Positions 26,123-35,843 of a DNA stretch of 64,000 nt are shown here, one piece after another. Location: contig NZ_WOAC01000021.1 in the NCBI RefSeq assembly GCF_009749525.1, positions 17,665-81,664 of the forward strand, in the 5' to 3' direction. Source of the DNA: Mesorhizobium xinjiangense (GTDB lineage Bacteria; Pseudomonadota; Alphaproteobacteria; Rhizobiales; Rhizobiaceae). Both the position numbers and the translations under genes were made by a program. The stretch's first letter is position 1. Every line of letters starts with the position of its first letter. Below the pieces are notes generated by a model. It had not been told where the DNA came from and did no database searches. It saw only the letters and a list, made by a program, of their open reading frames with translations.

Positions 26123-28900
26123 TTGTCTGACCTGACCAATCCGCCCGGGCCGGAAGACGGCCCCTCCGGCATCGAACCGATTTCCATCATCGAGGAGATG
26201 CAGCGTTCCTATCTCGATTACGCCATGAGCGTGATCGTGAGCCGCGCGCTGCCCGACGTGCGCGACGGCCTGAAGCCGGTGCACCGGCGCATCCTCTACG
26301 CCTCGCATGAGAGCGGCTATCACTGGAACCGCAGATATGTGAAGTCTGCGCGTCCTGTCTCCGACGTCATGGGTAAATATCATCCCCATGGCGACGCCTC
26401 CATCTATGACGCCTTGGTGCGCCTGGCCCAGCATTGGTCCATGCGCCTGCCGCTGATCGACGGGCAGGGCAATTTCGGCTCCATCGACGGCGACCCGCCG
26501 GCGGCCATGCGCTACACCGAGGCACGGCTTACCAAGGCGGCGCACGAGCTTCTGGAAGATATCGACAAGGATACAGTCGACTTCCAGGACAATTATGACG
26601 GAACGGCGTCCGAACCGCGCGTCCTGCCGGCGCGCTTCCCCAATCTGCTGGTCAATGGCTCTGGCGGCATCGCCGTCGGCATGGCGACCAACATTCCGCC
26701 GCACAATCTGGGCGAGGTCATCGATGCGGCCATAGCCATCATCGACGATCCGGCAATCGACCTGCCGTCTCTGATGGAGATCATTCCGGGCCCGGACTTC
26801 CCGACCGGCGGCATCATTCTCGGCCGCTCGGGCATTTACAGCGCCTATCAGGGCGGACGCGGCTCCGTGCTCATGCGCGGCAAGGTGGATATCGAGGAGA
26901 TCCGCAACGACCGCGAGGCCATCATCATCACCGAGGTGCCCTATCAGGTCAACAAGGCGACGATGATCGAGAAGATGGCCGAGCTGGTGCGCGACAAGCG
27001 TATCGAGGGCATCTCCGACATTCGCGACGAGAGCGACCGTCAGGGCTATCGCGTCGTCGTCGAACTGAAGCGCGACGCCGTCGCCGACGTGGTGCTCAAC
27101 CAGCTCTATCGCTTCACGCCGCTGCAGACCTCTTTCGGCTGCAACATGGTGGCGCTGAACGGCGGCAAGCCGGAACTGCTGAACCTTCACGATATCCTCA
27201 AGGCGTTCGTCTTCTTCCGCGAGGACGTTGTCAGCCGACGAACCAAATATCTGCTCAGGAAAGCGCGCGAACGGGCGCATGTGCTGGTCGGCCTGGCGAT
27301 CGCGGTAGCCAACATCGATGAGGTCATCCGGCTGATCCGTCACGCACCCGACCCGCAGACGGCGCGCGAGCAGCTCATGGAGCGGCGCTGGCCGGCTTCG
27401 GACGTCGAAGAGCTGATCCGGCTGATCGACGATCCGCGCCACAGGATCAACGAGGACGGCACCTACAATCTGTCCGAGGAGCAGGCGCGCGCCATTCTCG
27501 AGCTGAGGCTGCAGCGCCTGACGGCGCTCGGGCGCGACGAGATCGCCGATGAGCTGAACACGATCGGCGCCGAGATCACAGATTATCTGGACATCCTGTC
27601 CTCGCGCGCGCGCATTCAGCAGATCGTCAAGGACGAGCTGGCTGCCGTGCGTGAGGAGTTCGGCACGCCGCGGCGCACCGAGATCATCGACGGTGGCGGC
27701 GACCTCGACGACGAGGATCTCATCCAGCGCGAGGAGATGGTCGTCACGGTCACGCATGAGGGCTACATCAAGCGCGTGCCGCTTTCGATCTACCGGGCCC
27801 AGGCGCGCGGCGGCAAGGGCCGCTCGGGCATGTCGACCAAGGATACGGATTTCGTTACCCGGCTGTTCGTCGCCAACACCCATACGCCGATCCTGTTCTT
27901 CTCCTCGCGTGGCATCGTCTACAAGGAGAAGGTCTGGCGCCTGCCGGTCGGCACGCCGCAATCGCGCGGCAAGTTCCTGCGCAACCTGCTGCCGCTGGAC
28001 GAGGGCGACCGTATCACCGCCATCATGCCGCTGCCGGAGGATGAGGATAGCTGGGGCGAACTCGATGTGATGTTCGCCACCACGCGCGGCACGGTGCGCC
28101 GCAACAAGCTGTCGGATTTCGTGCAGGTCAACCGCAATGGCAAGATCGCCATGAAGCTCGACGAGGGCGATGCGATCCTCAACGTGGCCACCTGCACCGA
28201 GCGGGACGATGTGTTGCTGACGGCCGATACCGGCCAGTGCATCCGCTTCTCGGTCGCCGATGTGCGTGTCTTTGCGGGCCGCAATTCCATCGGCGTGCGC
28301 GGTGTCGCGATGACCGAGGACGATCGTGCCATTTCGATGGCCATCCTCGAGCACGTCGAGGCCACGCCGGCAGAACGCGCAGCCTATCTCAAGCGCTCGG
28401 TGGCCGAGCGCAAGCTCGCCAACGAGGAGAATGAAGAGGACGTTGCGCTGACCAATGAGGATGTGACGGAGGAAGAAGCCCTTTCGGATGAGCGTTACGA
28501 GTTCCTGAAGGCACATGAGCAGTTCGTGCTGACCGTCACCGAGTTCGGCTACGGCAAGCGCTCCTCATCCTATGATTTCAGGCTGACGAGCCGCGGCGGC
28601 AAGGGTATTCGCGCCACCGACGTATCGAAAACTGGCGAGATCGGGCGGCTTGTGGCGACGTTCCCCGTCGCCAACGAGGACCAGATCATGCTGGTCTCGA
28701 ACGGCGGCCAGGTCATTCGTGTCCCCGTCAGCGGAATCCGCTTCGCCAGCCGCGCGACCAAGGGCGTGACGATCTTCAACACGGCAGAAGGCGAAAAGGT
28801 GGTGTCGGTCGAACGCATTTCCGAACCACAGGACGATGTCGAGGCCGAAGTGGCCGCAGCCGCCGATGGTTCGGCCTCACTGTCCGAAGACGGCGAATAA
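26123..28900 (+). CDS. gyrA: DNA gyrase subunit A
   Basis: A 925-aa GyrA. The breakage-reunion domain has catalytic Tyr131 ([13 protein letters not shown]. coli Tyr122). The quinolone region reads [17 protein letters not shown], with Ala92 at the position of E. coli Ser83. The C-terminal beta-pinwheel carries the GyrA-box-like [10 protein letters not shown] and a second [10 protein letters not shown]. An acidic insertion (about residues 760-790) lies within the C-terminal domain. No ATG fits: an in-frame TGA lies 9 nt upstream, so TTG at 26123 is the likely start, with only a weak AGG-rich site before it. A strong terminator follows. Confidence 0.96.
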   Translation: MSDLTNPPGPEDGPSGIEPISIIEEMQRSYLDYAMSVIVSRALPDVRDGLKPVHRRILYASHESGYHWNRRYVKSARPVSDVMGKYHPHGDASIYDALVRLAQHWSMRLPLIDGQGNFGSIDGDPPAAMRYTEARLTKAAHELLEDIDKDTVDFQDNYDGTASEPRVLPARFPNLLVNGSGGIAVGMATNIPPHNLGEVIDAAIAIIDDPAIDLPSLMEIIPGPDFPTGGIILGRSGIYSAYQGGRGSVLMRGKVDIEEIRNDREAIIITEVPYQVNKATMIEKMAELVRDKRIEGISDIRDESDRQGYRVVVELKRDAVADVVLNQLYRFTPLQTSFGCNMVALNGGKPELLNLHDILKAFVFFREDVVSRRTKYLLRKARERAHVLVGLAIAVANIDEVIRLIRHAPDPQTAREQLMERRWPASDVEELIRLIDDPRHRINEDGTYNLSEEQARAILELRLQRLTALGRDEIADELNTIGAEITDYLDILSSRARIQQIVKDELAAVREEFGTPRRTEIIDGGGDLDDEDLIQREEMVVTVTHEGYIKRVPLSIYRAQARGGKGRSGMSTKDTDFVTRLFVANTHTPILFFSSRGIVYKEKVWRLPVGTPQSRGKFLRNLLPLDEGDRITAIMPLPEDEDSWGELDVMFATTRGTVRRNKLSDFVQVNRNGKIAMKLDEGDAILNVATCTERDDVLLTADTGQCIRFSVADVRVFAGRNSIGVRGVAMTEDDRAISMAILEHVEATPAERAAYLKRSVAERKLANEENEEDVALTNEDVTEEEALSDERYEFLKAHEQFVLTVTEFGYGKRSSSYDFRLTSRGGKGIRATDVSKTGEIGRLVATFPVANEDQIMLVSNGGQVIRVPVSGIRFASRATKGVTIFNTAEGEKVVSVERISEPQDDVEAEVAAAADGSASLSEDGE

Positions 28901-28930
28901 GCCAATCCGATTTGCTGGCCCAAACAAAAA

Positions 28931-28960
28931 GCCGCTGCGTTGAGAAACGCAGCGGCCTTT
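28931..28960 (+). terminator. Rho-independent terminator of gyrA
   Basis: An 11-bp perfect stem (GCCGCTGCGTT with AACGCAGCGGC) closed by a GAGA tetraloop and followed by CTTTTGC, 30 nt after the gyrA stop. Confidence 0.88.
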
Positions 28961-29033
28961 TGCGTCCCGGTGCGGCTGTTTGGGAGGAGAAACGCCGCTG
29001 GCGCGGTTTGGCCGGGACAGAGGAAATTGGTAA

Positions 29034-29174
29034 TCAGTGCCGCCTGACGACAAAGGGATGCCGCCGCTCGGGGCGGATTTCCTGTTTGCGTCGCTGGCCT
29101 TCTCCGTGAATGGCGAAGGCGGTGGCGATCAGCATGGCGATCGTCATGGCGGCTGCAAGCATCGCAATCAACAT
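29034..29174 (-). CDS. 46-aa single-span membrane peptide
   Basis: A small open frame encoding one hydrophobic helix (LIAMLAAAMTIAMLIATAFAI, residues 2-22) followed by a very basic tail (GQRRKQEIRPERRHPFVVRR), so the C-terminus should be cytoplasmic. AAGGAG lies 8 nt before the ATG at 29174, stronger than many annotated genes here. The longer upstream frame to 29276 is Cys/Lys-rich and looks non-coding. No homologue is recognised. It lies opposite in direction to gyrA and coaD. Confidence 0.55.
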   Translation of the reverse strand: MLIAMLAAAMTIAMLIATAFAIHGEGQRRKQEIRPERRHPFVVRRH

Positions 29175-29369
29175 GTTCTGTCTCCTTGCACCTTCAACGA
29201 AGCAAACCAGAAATGGTTTCGGCTTTCTGTTGCATTTCTTACATAGGTACGCCTGAACGGGGTTAAAGCGCGTCATTCAGCCGCTGTTCATGCCTGCTGC
29301 CGCGCCCTGACATGTGCGGCGATGCCGCGATGAATTGCCTTTGCCGGCCGGCAAGGCTAGAAGCGCGGC

Positions 29370-29870
29370 ATGAAAGAGCGCAAAGCAATCTATGCGGGGT
29401 CCTTCGACCCGTTGACCAATGGCCATCTCGACGTTCTCAAGGCGGCGCTGGCGGTGGCCGACATGATCTATGTCGGGATCGGCGTTCAAGCATCCAAGAC
29501 GCCGGTCTTTTCCTACGAGGACCGGGTGCGCCTGATCGAGGAATCGACCCGCGACGAACTCGGCGCCGATGCCGCAAGGGTGAAGGTGGTGTCGTTTGAC
29601 GGGCTGGTGATCGACGCGGCGCGCAATCTCGGCGTTTCCATCATCATCCGCGGCCTGCGCGACGGCACGGACCTCGACTACGAGATGCAGATGGCCGGCA
29701 TGAACGAGACGATGGCGCCCGAATTGCAGACGGTCTTCCTGCCGGCAAGCCCGTCGGTGCGCACCATTACTGCCACACTTGTGCGCCAGATAGCGTCGAT
29801 GGGCGGAGAGGTCACGTCGTTCGTCCCGGCGGTCGTGGCTGACGCATTGAAGAAGAAGTTCAATTCCTGA
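29370..29870 (+). CDS. coaD: Phosphopantetheine adenylyltransferase
   Basis: A 166-aa hexameric nucleotidyltransferase for the penultimate step of coenzyme A synthesis (4'-phosphopantetheine plus ATP to dephospho-CoA). The TxGH-type signature [13 protein letters not shown] is at residues 10-22, with [21 protein letters not shown] and the C-terminal [20 protein letters not shown] as in the family. The usual SSS before the VR motif is TAT here. Standard length. It leads the coaD-ppi-ppi-queA-tgt run. Confidence 0.95.
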   Translation: MKERKAIYAGSFDPLTNGHLDVLKAALAVADMIYVGIGVQASKTPVFSYEDRVRLIEESTRDELGADAARVKVVSFDGLVIDAARNLGVSIIIRGLRDGTDLDYEMQMAGMNETMAPELQTVFLPASPSVRTITATLVRQIASMGGEVTSFVPAVVADALKKKFNS

Positions 29871-29890
29871 CGATTTCTGGAGGAGTTAAG

Positions 29891-30466
29891 ATGCTGCTTT
29901 CGAGGCTGGCTTCGGCTTGCATCATTACGTTCGGGCTGACCTTCGGCGCACTGGCCGCCGACCCGGAAGACACGCTGGTCCTGACGTTGAAGGACGGAGA
30001 CGTGACCATCGCGCTGCGGCCCGATCTGGCGCCCAAGCACGTTGCGCAGATCAAGACGCTGGTGCGCGATGGCGCCTACGACAATGTCGCCTTTCACCGG
30101 GTGATCGATGGTTTCATGGCGCAGACCGGCGACGTGCAGTTCGGCGACCTCGAGGAGGGGTTCGACACGGCCCGGGTCGGCAAGGGTGGATCGGCGCTCG
30201 ATGATCTGCCGGCCGAATTCTCCGACGCCCATTTCGTTCGCGGAGCGGTCGGCATGGCCCGCTCGCAGAACCCCGATTCGGCCAACTCGCAATTCTTCAT
30301 CATGTTTGCGCCGGCAACGCATCTCGACGGCGCCTACACGGTCGTCGGCGAAGTAGAAAGCGGCATGGAGCATGTCGACGCGATCAAGCTTGGCGACCAG
30401 GCTTCGAACGGTGTCGTCAGCGACCCCGACCGTATAGTCAGGGCGCGCATCGCGTCCGACGGCTGA
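29891..30466 (+). CDS. ppiA: Exported cyclophilin-type peptidyl-prolyl isomerase
   Basis: A 191-aa PPIase with a signal peptide (LLSRLASACIITFGLTFGALAAD), so it acts in the periplasm on folding proteins. The cyclophilin core contains YDNVAFHRVIDGFMAQTGD with the catalytic Arg, GAVGMARSQNPDSANSQFFIM and YTVVGEVESGMEHVD. GGAGG precedes the ATG. It sits 20 nt after coaD. A compact inverted repeat (GCCGCC-CTG-GGCGGC at 30475-30489) separates it from the cytosolic paralogue. Confidence 0.93.
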   Translation: MLLSRLASACIITFGLTFGALAADPEDTLVLTLKDGDVTIALRPDLAPKHVAQIKTLVRDGAYDNVAFHRVIDGFMAQTGDVQFGDLEEGFDTARVGKGGSALDDLPAEFSDAHFVRGAVGMARSQNPDSANSQFFIMFAPATHLDGAYTVVGEVESGMEHVDAIKLGDQASNGVVSDPDRIVRARIASDG

Positions 30467-30474
30467 GCGAAACC

Positions 30475-30489
30475 GCCGCCCTGGGCGGC
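30475..30489. other. Short hairpin between the two cyclophilin genes
   Basis: GCCGCC and GGCGGC flank CTG, a 6-bp perfect stem without a T-tract. It may modulate expression between ppiA and ppiB rather than terminate. Confidence 0.4.
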
Positions 30490-30526
30490 TGGACAGGTAC
30501 AATTAGAGATCGGAAAGGATCAGACC

Positions 30527-31036
30527 ATGGCCGAGATCAAGGATCCGGAAAACACCATCCTGATGGAAACCACGCAGGGCAACGTCGTCATCGAGCTTTT
30601 CCCCGACCTGGCACCCGGCCATGTCGCGCGCATCAAGGAACTGGCCCGCGAGGGCGCCTATGACGGCGTCGTCTTCCATCGCGTGATCGACGGCTTCATG
30701 GCGCAGACCGGCGACGTCAAGTTCGGCAAGTCGGACGGCCCGTCGTTCAATCCGGCGCGCGCCGGCATGGGCGGTTCGGACAAGCCCGACCTCAAGGCCG
30801 AATTCTCCAACATGAACCACGGCCGCGGCACCTGCTCGATGGCGCGCGCCCAGAACCCGCATTCGGCCAATTCGCAGTTCTTCATCTGCTTCGACGACGC
30901 TTCCTTCCTCAACCGGCAATATACGGCCTGGGGCCAGGTCATCGAGGGGATGGACAATGTCGACAAGATCAAGCGCGGCGAGCCGGTCACCGATCCCGAC
31001 AAGATCGTGTCGATGAAGGTCGCCGCCGACGCGTGA
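30527..31036 (+). CDS. ppiB: Cytosolic cyclophilin-type peptidyl-prolyl isomerase
   Basis: A 169-aa cyclophilin without signal peptide. Catalytic and structural motifs are intact: VVFHRVIDGFMAQTGDVKFG, FSNMNHGRGTCSMARAQNPHSANSQFFICF and YTAWGQVIEGMDNVDKI. It is clearly paralogous to the exported copy just upstream, including shared FHRVIDGFMAQTGD. GGAAAGGA precedes the ATG. The pair presumably serves the periplasm and cytosol respectively. Confidence 0.94.
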   Translation: MAEIKDPENTILMETTQGNVVIELFPDLAPGHVARIKELAREGAYDGVVFHRVIDGFMAQTGDVKFGKSDGPSFNPARAGMGGSDKPDLKAEFSNMNHGRGTCSMARAQNPHSANSQFFICFDDASFLNRQYTAWGQVIEGMDNVDKIKRGEPVTDPDKIVSMKVAADA

Positions 31037-31117
31037 GAAGTGAAGCATTGAATGGTGAAGTGGTGAATATTGATATGGAATAAGAACTTCTTTTGTAGTC
31101 GGATATAGAAATACAAT

Positions 31118-31150
31118 TTCACCATTCACCATTCACCATTCACCATTCAC
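31118..31150. repeat. 7-bp tandem repeat upstream of queA
   Basis: TTCACCA is repeated four full times plus TTCAC, ending 13 nt before queA. Upstream, TGGTGAA occurs at 31053-31059 and 31061-31067, the exact inverse, so the 5' leader can fold into alternative hairpins. Copy number may vary by slippage. Confidence 0.9.
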
Positions 31151-31163
31151 GCCACCCATTGCC

Positions 31164-32243
31164 ATGCGTGTCGATCTTTTTGACTTTCAACTCCCCGAAG
31201 ACCGGATCGCGCTGAGGCCGGCGAGCCCGCGTGATGCGGCGCGCATGCTCGTCGTCCCGCCGCACGGCGATTTTCAGGACCGCGTCGTGCGCGACCTGCC
31301 GGTATTTCTCCGGCCGGGCGACGCGGTGGTCTTCAACGACACCAGGGTTATTCCCGCCCAGCTTGAAGGCATCCGGCGGCGCGGCGAGGCGATCGCCCAG
31401 GTCGACGCGACGCTGCACATGCGCATGGCCGCCGACCGCTGGAAGGCTTTCTTGCGCCCGGCCAAGCGCGTGGCGGTCGGCGATCGCATCCACTTCGGCC
31501 ATTCGAACAATTCCTGCTTTGTCGGGTCGCTCGACGCCACGGTGGCGGAAAAAGGCGAGGGCGGCGAGGCACTGCTTGTCTTCGATCTTTCCGGGCCGGT
31601 GCTGGACGAGGCGCTGCACGCTGTCGGCCATGTTCCACTGCCGCCCTATATCGCGTCGAAGCGGCCCGACGACGCGCGCGACCTGACCGACTACCAGACC
31701 GTCTATGCGCGCGAGGAGGGAGCAGTGGCGGCTCCGACGGCCGGCCTGCATTTCACGCCCGAGCTCTTCGACGCGCTGGACGCCCGAGGTGTCGAGCGCC
31801 ATTTCGTGACGCTCCATGTCGGCGCCGGCACGTTTCTGCCCGTCAAGGCCGACGATACCAAGGACCATCGGATGCACGCCGAGATCGGCCATGTCGATGC
31901 CAAGACGGCAGCCGCCCTCAACGCGGTCAAGGCGCGCGGCGGGCGCATTGTCTGTGTCGGCACGACATCGCTCCGATTGATCGAAAGTGCGGCCGATAAG
32001 GACGGTGCGATCGCCGAATGGTCGGGCGCGACCGACATCTTCATCACGCCGGGTTATCGTTTCCGTGCCGTCGATATGCTGATGACCAATTTTCACCTGC
32101 CGCGCTCGACGTTGTTCATGCTGGTCGCCGCCTTCAGCGGACTGGAACGCATGAAGGCGGCTTACACTCATGCCATAAAGACGGGCTACCGCTTCTATTC
32201 CTATGGCGATGCCAGCCTGCTCGCCCGGAGCGACGCCGAATGA
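31164..32243 (+). CDS. queA: S-adenosylmethionine:tRNA ribosyltransferase-isomerase
   Basis: A 359-aa QueA that transfers and isomerises the ribosyl group of SAM onto preQ1 in tRNA to give epoxyqueuosine. Conserved segments include [15 protein letters not shown] at the N-terminus, [37 protein letters not shown] and [19 protein letters not shown]. Length is typical. Its stop overlaps the tgt start (ATGA), so the two queuosine enzymes are translationally coupled. The leader contains a 7-bp tandem repeat. Confidence 0.96.
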   Translation: MRVDLFDFQLPEDRIALRPASPRDAARMLVVPPHGDFQDRVVRDLPVFLRPGDAVVFNDTRVIPAQLEGIRRRGEAIAQVDATLHMRMAADRWKAFLRPAKRVAVGDRIHFGHSNNSCFVGSLDATVAEKGEGGEALLVFDLSGPVLDEALHAVGHVPLPPYIASKRPDDARDLTDYQTVYAREEGAVAAPTAGLHFTPELFDALDARGVERHFVTLHVGAGTFLPVKADDTKDHRMHAEIGHVDAKTAAALNAVKARGGRIVCVGTTSLRLIESAADKDGAIAEWSGATDIFITPGYRFRAVDMLMTNFHLPRSTLFMLVAAFSGLERMKAAYTHAIKTGYRFYSYGDASLLARSDAE

Positions 32244-33370
32244 CCGAAAAATTCACCTTTCGCGTGCTGGCCACGGACGGCAAGGCGCGGCGCGGCGACA
32301 TCACGATGCCGCGCGGAACGGTGCGCACGCCCGCCTTCATGCCGGTCGGCACGGGCGGCACGGTCAAGGCCATGTATATGGACCAGGTGAGGGCGCTTGG
32401 CAGCGACATCATCCTGGGCAACACCTATCACATGATGCTGCGACCGGGCGCCGAGCGCGTGGCGCGGCTTGGCGGCCTGCATGAGTTAGCCCGCTGGCCG
32501 TGGCCGATCCTCACCGATTCGGGCGGTTTTCAGGTCATGTCGCTGGCGCAACTGCGCAAGCTCACCGAGAAGGGCGTCACCTTCAAGTCGCATGTCGACG
32601 GGGCGCGCCATGAGATGACGCCCGAACGCTCGATCGAGATCCAGGGCCTGCTCGATTCCGACATCCAGATGCAGCTCGACGAATGCGTGGCGCTGCCGGC
32701 CAAGGACGGCGATATCGAGAAGGCGATGGAACTGTCCCTGCGCTGGGCCGAGCGCTGCAAGGCGGCCTTTGGCGATCAGCCGGGCAAGGCGATGTTCGGC
32801 ATCGTCCAGGGCGGCGACAACCCCGTCTTGCGCGAACGCTCGGCGAGCGTGCTCAAGGCGATGGACCTGAAAGGCTATGCCGTCGGCGGACTGGCTGTCG
32901 GCGAGCCGCAGGCGGTCATGCTCGACATGCTCGAGGCGACCTGTCCCGTCCTGCCGCAGGACAAGCCCCGCTACCTGATGGGCGTCGGCACACCCGACGA
33001 CATCGTCAAGTCGGTCGCCCGCGGCATCGACATGTTCGACTGCGTGATGCCGACGCGCGCCGGCCGCCACGGCCTGGCCTATACGCGCCGCGGCAAGATC
33101 AATCTGCGCAATGCGCGCCATGCCGAGGATCCGCGCCCGCTCGACGAGGAAAGCGGGTGTCCGGCCGCGCGCGACTATTCGCGCGCCTATCTGCATCACC
33201 TCGTCAAGTCGGGCGAGGCGCTGGGCGGCATGCTTTTGACCTGGAACAACCTGTCCTATTACCAGAGCCTCATGCAGGGCATCCGCGACGCAATCGAGGC
33301 CGGGCGGTTTGCCGACTTCGCCGCCGAGGCGACCGAGGGCTGGACGAAAGGCGATCTGCCGGTCCTTTGA
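32240..33370 (+). CDS. tgt: Queuine/preQ1 tRNA-ribosyltransferase lacking the usual zinc ligands
   Basis: A 376-aa TGT that exchanges guanine-34 for preQ1 in tRNA. The TIM-barrel core is intact: [26 protein letters not shown] with the first catalytic Asp, [10 protein letters not shown], and [12 protein letters not shown] with the second. The structural zinc site, Cys-x-Cys-x2-Cys...His in E. coli and Zymomonas TGT, reads SGCPAA...WNN here: positions 305, 307, 310 and 336 are Ser, Cys, Ala and Asn. The surrounding [11 protein letters not shown] helix is well conserved. Start ATG 32240 overlaps the queA stop. Confidence 0.94.
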   Translation: MTEKFTFRVLATDGKARRGDITMPRGTVRTPAFMPVGTGGTVKAMYMDQVRALGSDIILGNTYHMMLRPGAERVARLGGLHELARWPWPILTDSGGFQVMSLAQLRKLTEKGVTFKSHVDGARHEMTPERSIEIQGLLDSDIQMQLDECVALPAKDGDIEKAMELSLRWAERCKAAFGDQPGKAMFGIVQGGDNPVLRERSASVLKAMDLKGYAVGGLAVGEPQAVMLDMLEATCPVLPQDKPRYLMGVGTPDDIVKSVARGIDMFDCVMPTRAGRHGLAYTRRGKINLRNARHAEDPRPLDEESGCPAARDYSRAYLHHLVKSGEALGGMLLTWNNLSYYQSLMQGIRDAIEAGRFADFAAEATEGWTKGDLPVL

Positions 33371-33518
33371 ACTGCGCCGGCGGTGCAGCTGTGCCCGGAA
33401 GGCCTCCGGTGTCAGGTGCGAGGCAAGCTGCCATGTCGGACCGGCGTTGATCGGGCTGCCGATCGCTGGTTAACATGTTAATCGCATCTGCGGCGCGCGG
33501 CCGACAAAGGAGGACGGG

Positions 33519-34937
33519 ATGGACGAGGAGAGCTTTCGCGACTGGTCGATGAAGGCCGCCGAATGGGGCGTGGAGTATAGACGCACGCTGCGCGAGCGCC
33601 CCGTGCGTGCGCAAACCACGCCGGGCGCGGTCGCGGCAGCCATTGCCTCCTCGGCGCCGGAAACGGCCGAGCCGATGGAGGCGATCTTCGCCGACTTCGA
33701 AGAGACCATCCTGCCCGGAATGACCCATTGGCAGCATCCGCGCTTCTTCGCCTATTTTCCCGCCAATGCCGCGCCGGCTTCTGTGGTGGCGGAATATCTG
33801 GTTTCGGCCATGGCCGCCCAATGCATGCTGTGGCAGACCTCGCCGGCGGCAACTGAGCTCGAAACGCGTGTCATTGATTGGCTGCGCCAGGCGCTCGGCC
33901 TGCCTGGCCGTTTCTCGGGCGTCATCCAGGATTCGGCGTCCTCGGCGACGCTTGCCGCCGTCCTCGTCATGCGTGAGCGCGCTCTTGGATGGCAGGGCAA
34001 TCGCGAGGGCCTTGCCGGTCAGAAGCCGGTGCGCATCTATTGCTCGGACCAGGTGCACACTTCGATCGACCGCGCCATCTGGGTCGCCGGCATCGGCGAG
34101 CAGAACCTTGTCCGCATTCCCGTGGCCGGTCCGTTGCGCGCCATGGACCCGGCCGAACTCGAGGCAGCCATTCGGCGCGACAAGGACGCCGGTCGCCTGC
34201 CGGCCGGCATCGTGGCATCTGTTGGCGGCACCAGCGTCGGCGGAACGGACGACGTGGCGGCCGTCTGTGCGGTGGCCAAGAAGCACGGGCTTTACGTCCA
34301 TGTCGATGCGGCCTGGGCCGGCTCTGCGATGATCTGCGAAGAATTCCGCGGCTATTGGAAAGGCATCGAGGAGGCCGATTCGGTCGTCTTCAACCCGCAT
34401 AAATGGCTCGGCGCGCAGTTCGACTGCTCGGTGCATTTCCTTGCCGATCCCGACAGCCTGGTGAAGACGCTGGCGATCCAGCCGGAATTCCTCAAGACTC
34501 ATGGCCGCGACGGTGTGATCAACTATTCGGAATGGACCGTTCCGCTCGGCCGCCGCTTCCGGGCGCTGAAGCTGTGGTTCCTGATGCGCGCATACGGGCT
34601 CGATGGCCTGCGCGAGCGGATCCGCAACCACGTCGCCTGGTCGCAGAAACTGGCGCGCCGGCTCGCCAAAACCCCCGGTTTCGAGATCGTCACGCAGCCG
34701 ATGCTGTCGCTGTTTTCCTTCCGCCACCGACCGCCCGAGGGAGGGCCGGCGGACGACCACACACTCGCGCTGGTCAATGCGATCAACGATGCGGGGCAGA
34801 TCTATCTCACCCAGACGCGCGTCGACGGCCAACTCGCCATCCGCTTTCAGGTCGGCCAGTTCGACACGAGCGAGGCCGACGTCGATGCGGCCTATGACGC
34901 GATCGTCGAAGCGGCCGCCGCCCTGGCCGGCAAGTGA
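33519..34937 (+). CDS. PLP-dependent group II amino-acid decarboxylase (aromatic amino-acid decarboxylase-like)
   Basis: A 472-aa fold-type-I PLP enzyme. Key features are MTHWQHPRFFAYFPAN at the entrance of the active site, SASSATLAAVLVMRER, the cofactor-contacting HVDAAWAGSA, and the Schiff-base Lys in FNPHKWLGAQFDC. The order and length match aromatic-L-amino-acid decarboxylases (DOPA/tryptophan/tyrosine type); substrate is not certain. AAAGGAGG precedes the ATG at 33519. It lies upstream of glpR in the same direction but is separated by the GlpR operator region and is probably unrelated to glycerol use. Confidence 0.88.
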   Translation: MDEESFRDWSMKAAEWGVEYRRTLRERPVRAQTTPGAVAAAIASSAPETAEPMEAIFADFEETILPGMTHWQHPRFFAYFPANAAPASVVAEYLVSAMAAQCMLWQTSPAATELETRVIDWLRQALGLPGRFSGVIQDSASSATLAAVLVMRERALGWQGNREGLAGQKPVRIYCSDQVHTSIDRAIWVAGIGEQNLVRIPVAGPLRAMDPAELEAAIRRDKDAGRLPAGIVASVGGTSVGGTDDVAAVCAVAKKHGLYVHVDAAWAGSAMICEEFRGYWKGIEEADSVVFNPHKWLGAQFDCSVHFLADPDSLVKTLAIQPEFLKTHGRDGVINYSEWTVPLGRRFRALKLWFLMRAYGLDGLRERIRNHVAWSQKLARRLAKTPGFEIVTQPMLSLFSFRHRPPEGGPADDHTLALVNAINDAGQIYLTQTRVDGQLAIRFQVGQFDTSEADVDAAYDAIVEAAAALAGK

Positions 34938-34990
34938 CCTGTCGGGCAAGGCCGCGGTTGCACAGCCGCGGTCATGCGCCTTCCGCACGA

Positions 34991-35023
34991 TTTCGTTTTC
35001 CTGTAATGGAAATGAAAACGAAA
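34991..35023 (+). promoter_or_regulatory. Candidate GlpR operator upstream of glpR
   Basis: TTTCGTTTTC and its exact inverse GAAAACGAAA are separated by 13 nt, 15 nt upstream of the glpR ATG. TTTCG half-sites recur upstream of glpD, which supports autoregulation by this DeoR-type repressor. Confidence 0.6.
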
Positions 35024-35037
35024 GCAGGGACACCGGA

Positions 35038-35832
35038 ATGTATCTGTCGCCGCGGCACAACGAGATCATCCAGATCGCCAAGCGGGAGGGGCGTGTTCTG
35101 GTCGACGATCTTGCCGCCCATTTCGGCGTCACGCCGCAGACGATCCGCAAGGATCTGAACGATCTATGCCAGCAGCGGCTCCTGACGCGCATTCATGGCG
35201 GGGCGCTCTTCCCCTCCGGAATCGAGAATGTCGAATATGAGGCGCGGCGCGAGATCGCGGCGAGCGAAAAGGACGCGATCGGCAAGGCGGCGGCGCGCCT
35301 GATCCCCGATGGCGCCTCGCTCTTCATCAATATAGGGACCACGACAGAGGCCGTCGGCAAGGCGCTGCTCGACCATGACGGGCTGATGGTCATCACCAAC
35401 AACATCAATGTTGCCAACCGGATGCGCGTCTATCCTTCGATCGAGGTGGTGATTGCCGGCGGCGTCGTGCGGGGGTCCGACGGAGGCATTGTCGGCGAAG
35501 CGGCGGTGGATTTCATCCGCCAGTTCAAGGTCGATTACGCCGTCATTGGAACCTCGGCCATCGATGCCGACGGGGCACTGCTCGATTTCGACTTTCGCGA
35601 GGTCAAGGTCGCCCAGGCGATCCTCGCCAATGCGCGGCACGTCATCCTGGTCGCCGATTCGACGAAATTCGAGCGCACCGCACCTGTGCGCATCGCGCAG
35701 CTTTCGCAGGTCGACACCTTCATTACCGACCGCTGCGACATCGAAACGATCCGCCGCATTTGCGAGGAGTCCGAAGTCGAGCTCGTCGAGACGGCGAGGG
35801 GCGAAGCCGATTCCGTGCGCGTTTTCGTTTGA
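35038..35832 (+). CDS. glpR: DeoR-family repressor of the glycerol regulon
   Basis: A 264-aa DeoR regulator. The N-terminal winged helix (residues about 3-55) contains RHNEIIQIAKREGRVLVDDLAAHFGVTPQTIRKDL, and the C-terminal sugar-isomerase-like sensor has NIGTTTEAVGKAL, VVRGSDGGIVGEAAVDF and GTSAIDADGALLDFDFREV. In E. coli GlpR glycerol-3-phosphate is the inducer; the same is likely here. ATG 35038 was chosen from the conserved start MYLSPRHNEII. It heads the glp operon, as in Rhizobium leguminosarum glpRDSTPQUVK. Confidence 0.92.
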   Translation: MYLSPRHNEIIQIAKREGRVLVDDLAAHFGVTPQTIRKDLNDLCQQRLLTRIHGGALFPSGIENVEYEARREIAASEKDAIGKAAARLIPDGASLFINIGTTTEAVGKALLDHDGLMVITNNINVANRMRVYPSIEVVIAGGVVRGSDGGIVGEAAVDFIRQFKVDYAVIGTSAIDADGALLDFDFREVKVAQAILANARHVILVADSTKFERTAPVRIAQLSQVDTFITDRCDIETIRRICEESEVELVETARGEADSVRVFV

Positions 35833-35843
35833 CATTCGAACTC

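Noticed and set aside
26117..28516. 799-codon open frame antisense to gyrA
   Set aside because: Shadow of gyrA third-position GC; no recognisable domain.
31118..31150. CRISPR-like repeat
   Set aside because: Units are 7 bp and directly tandem with no spacers.
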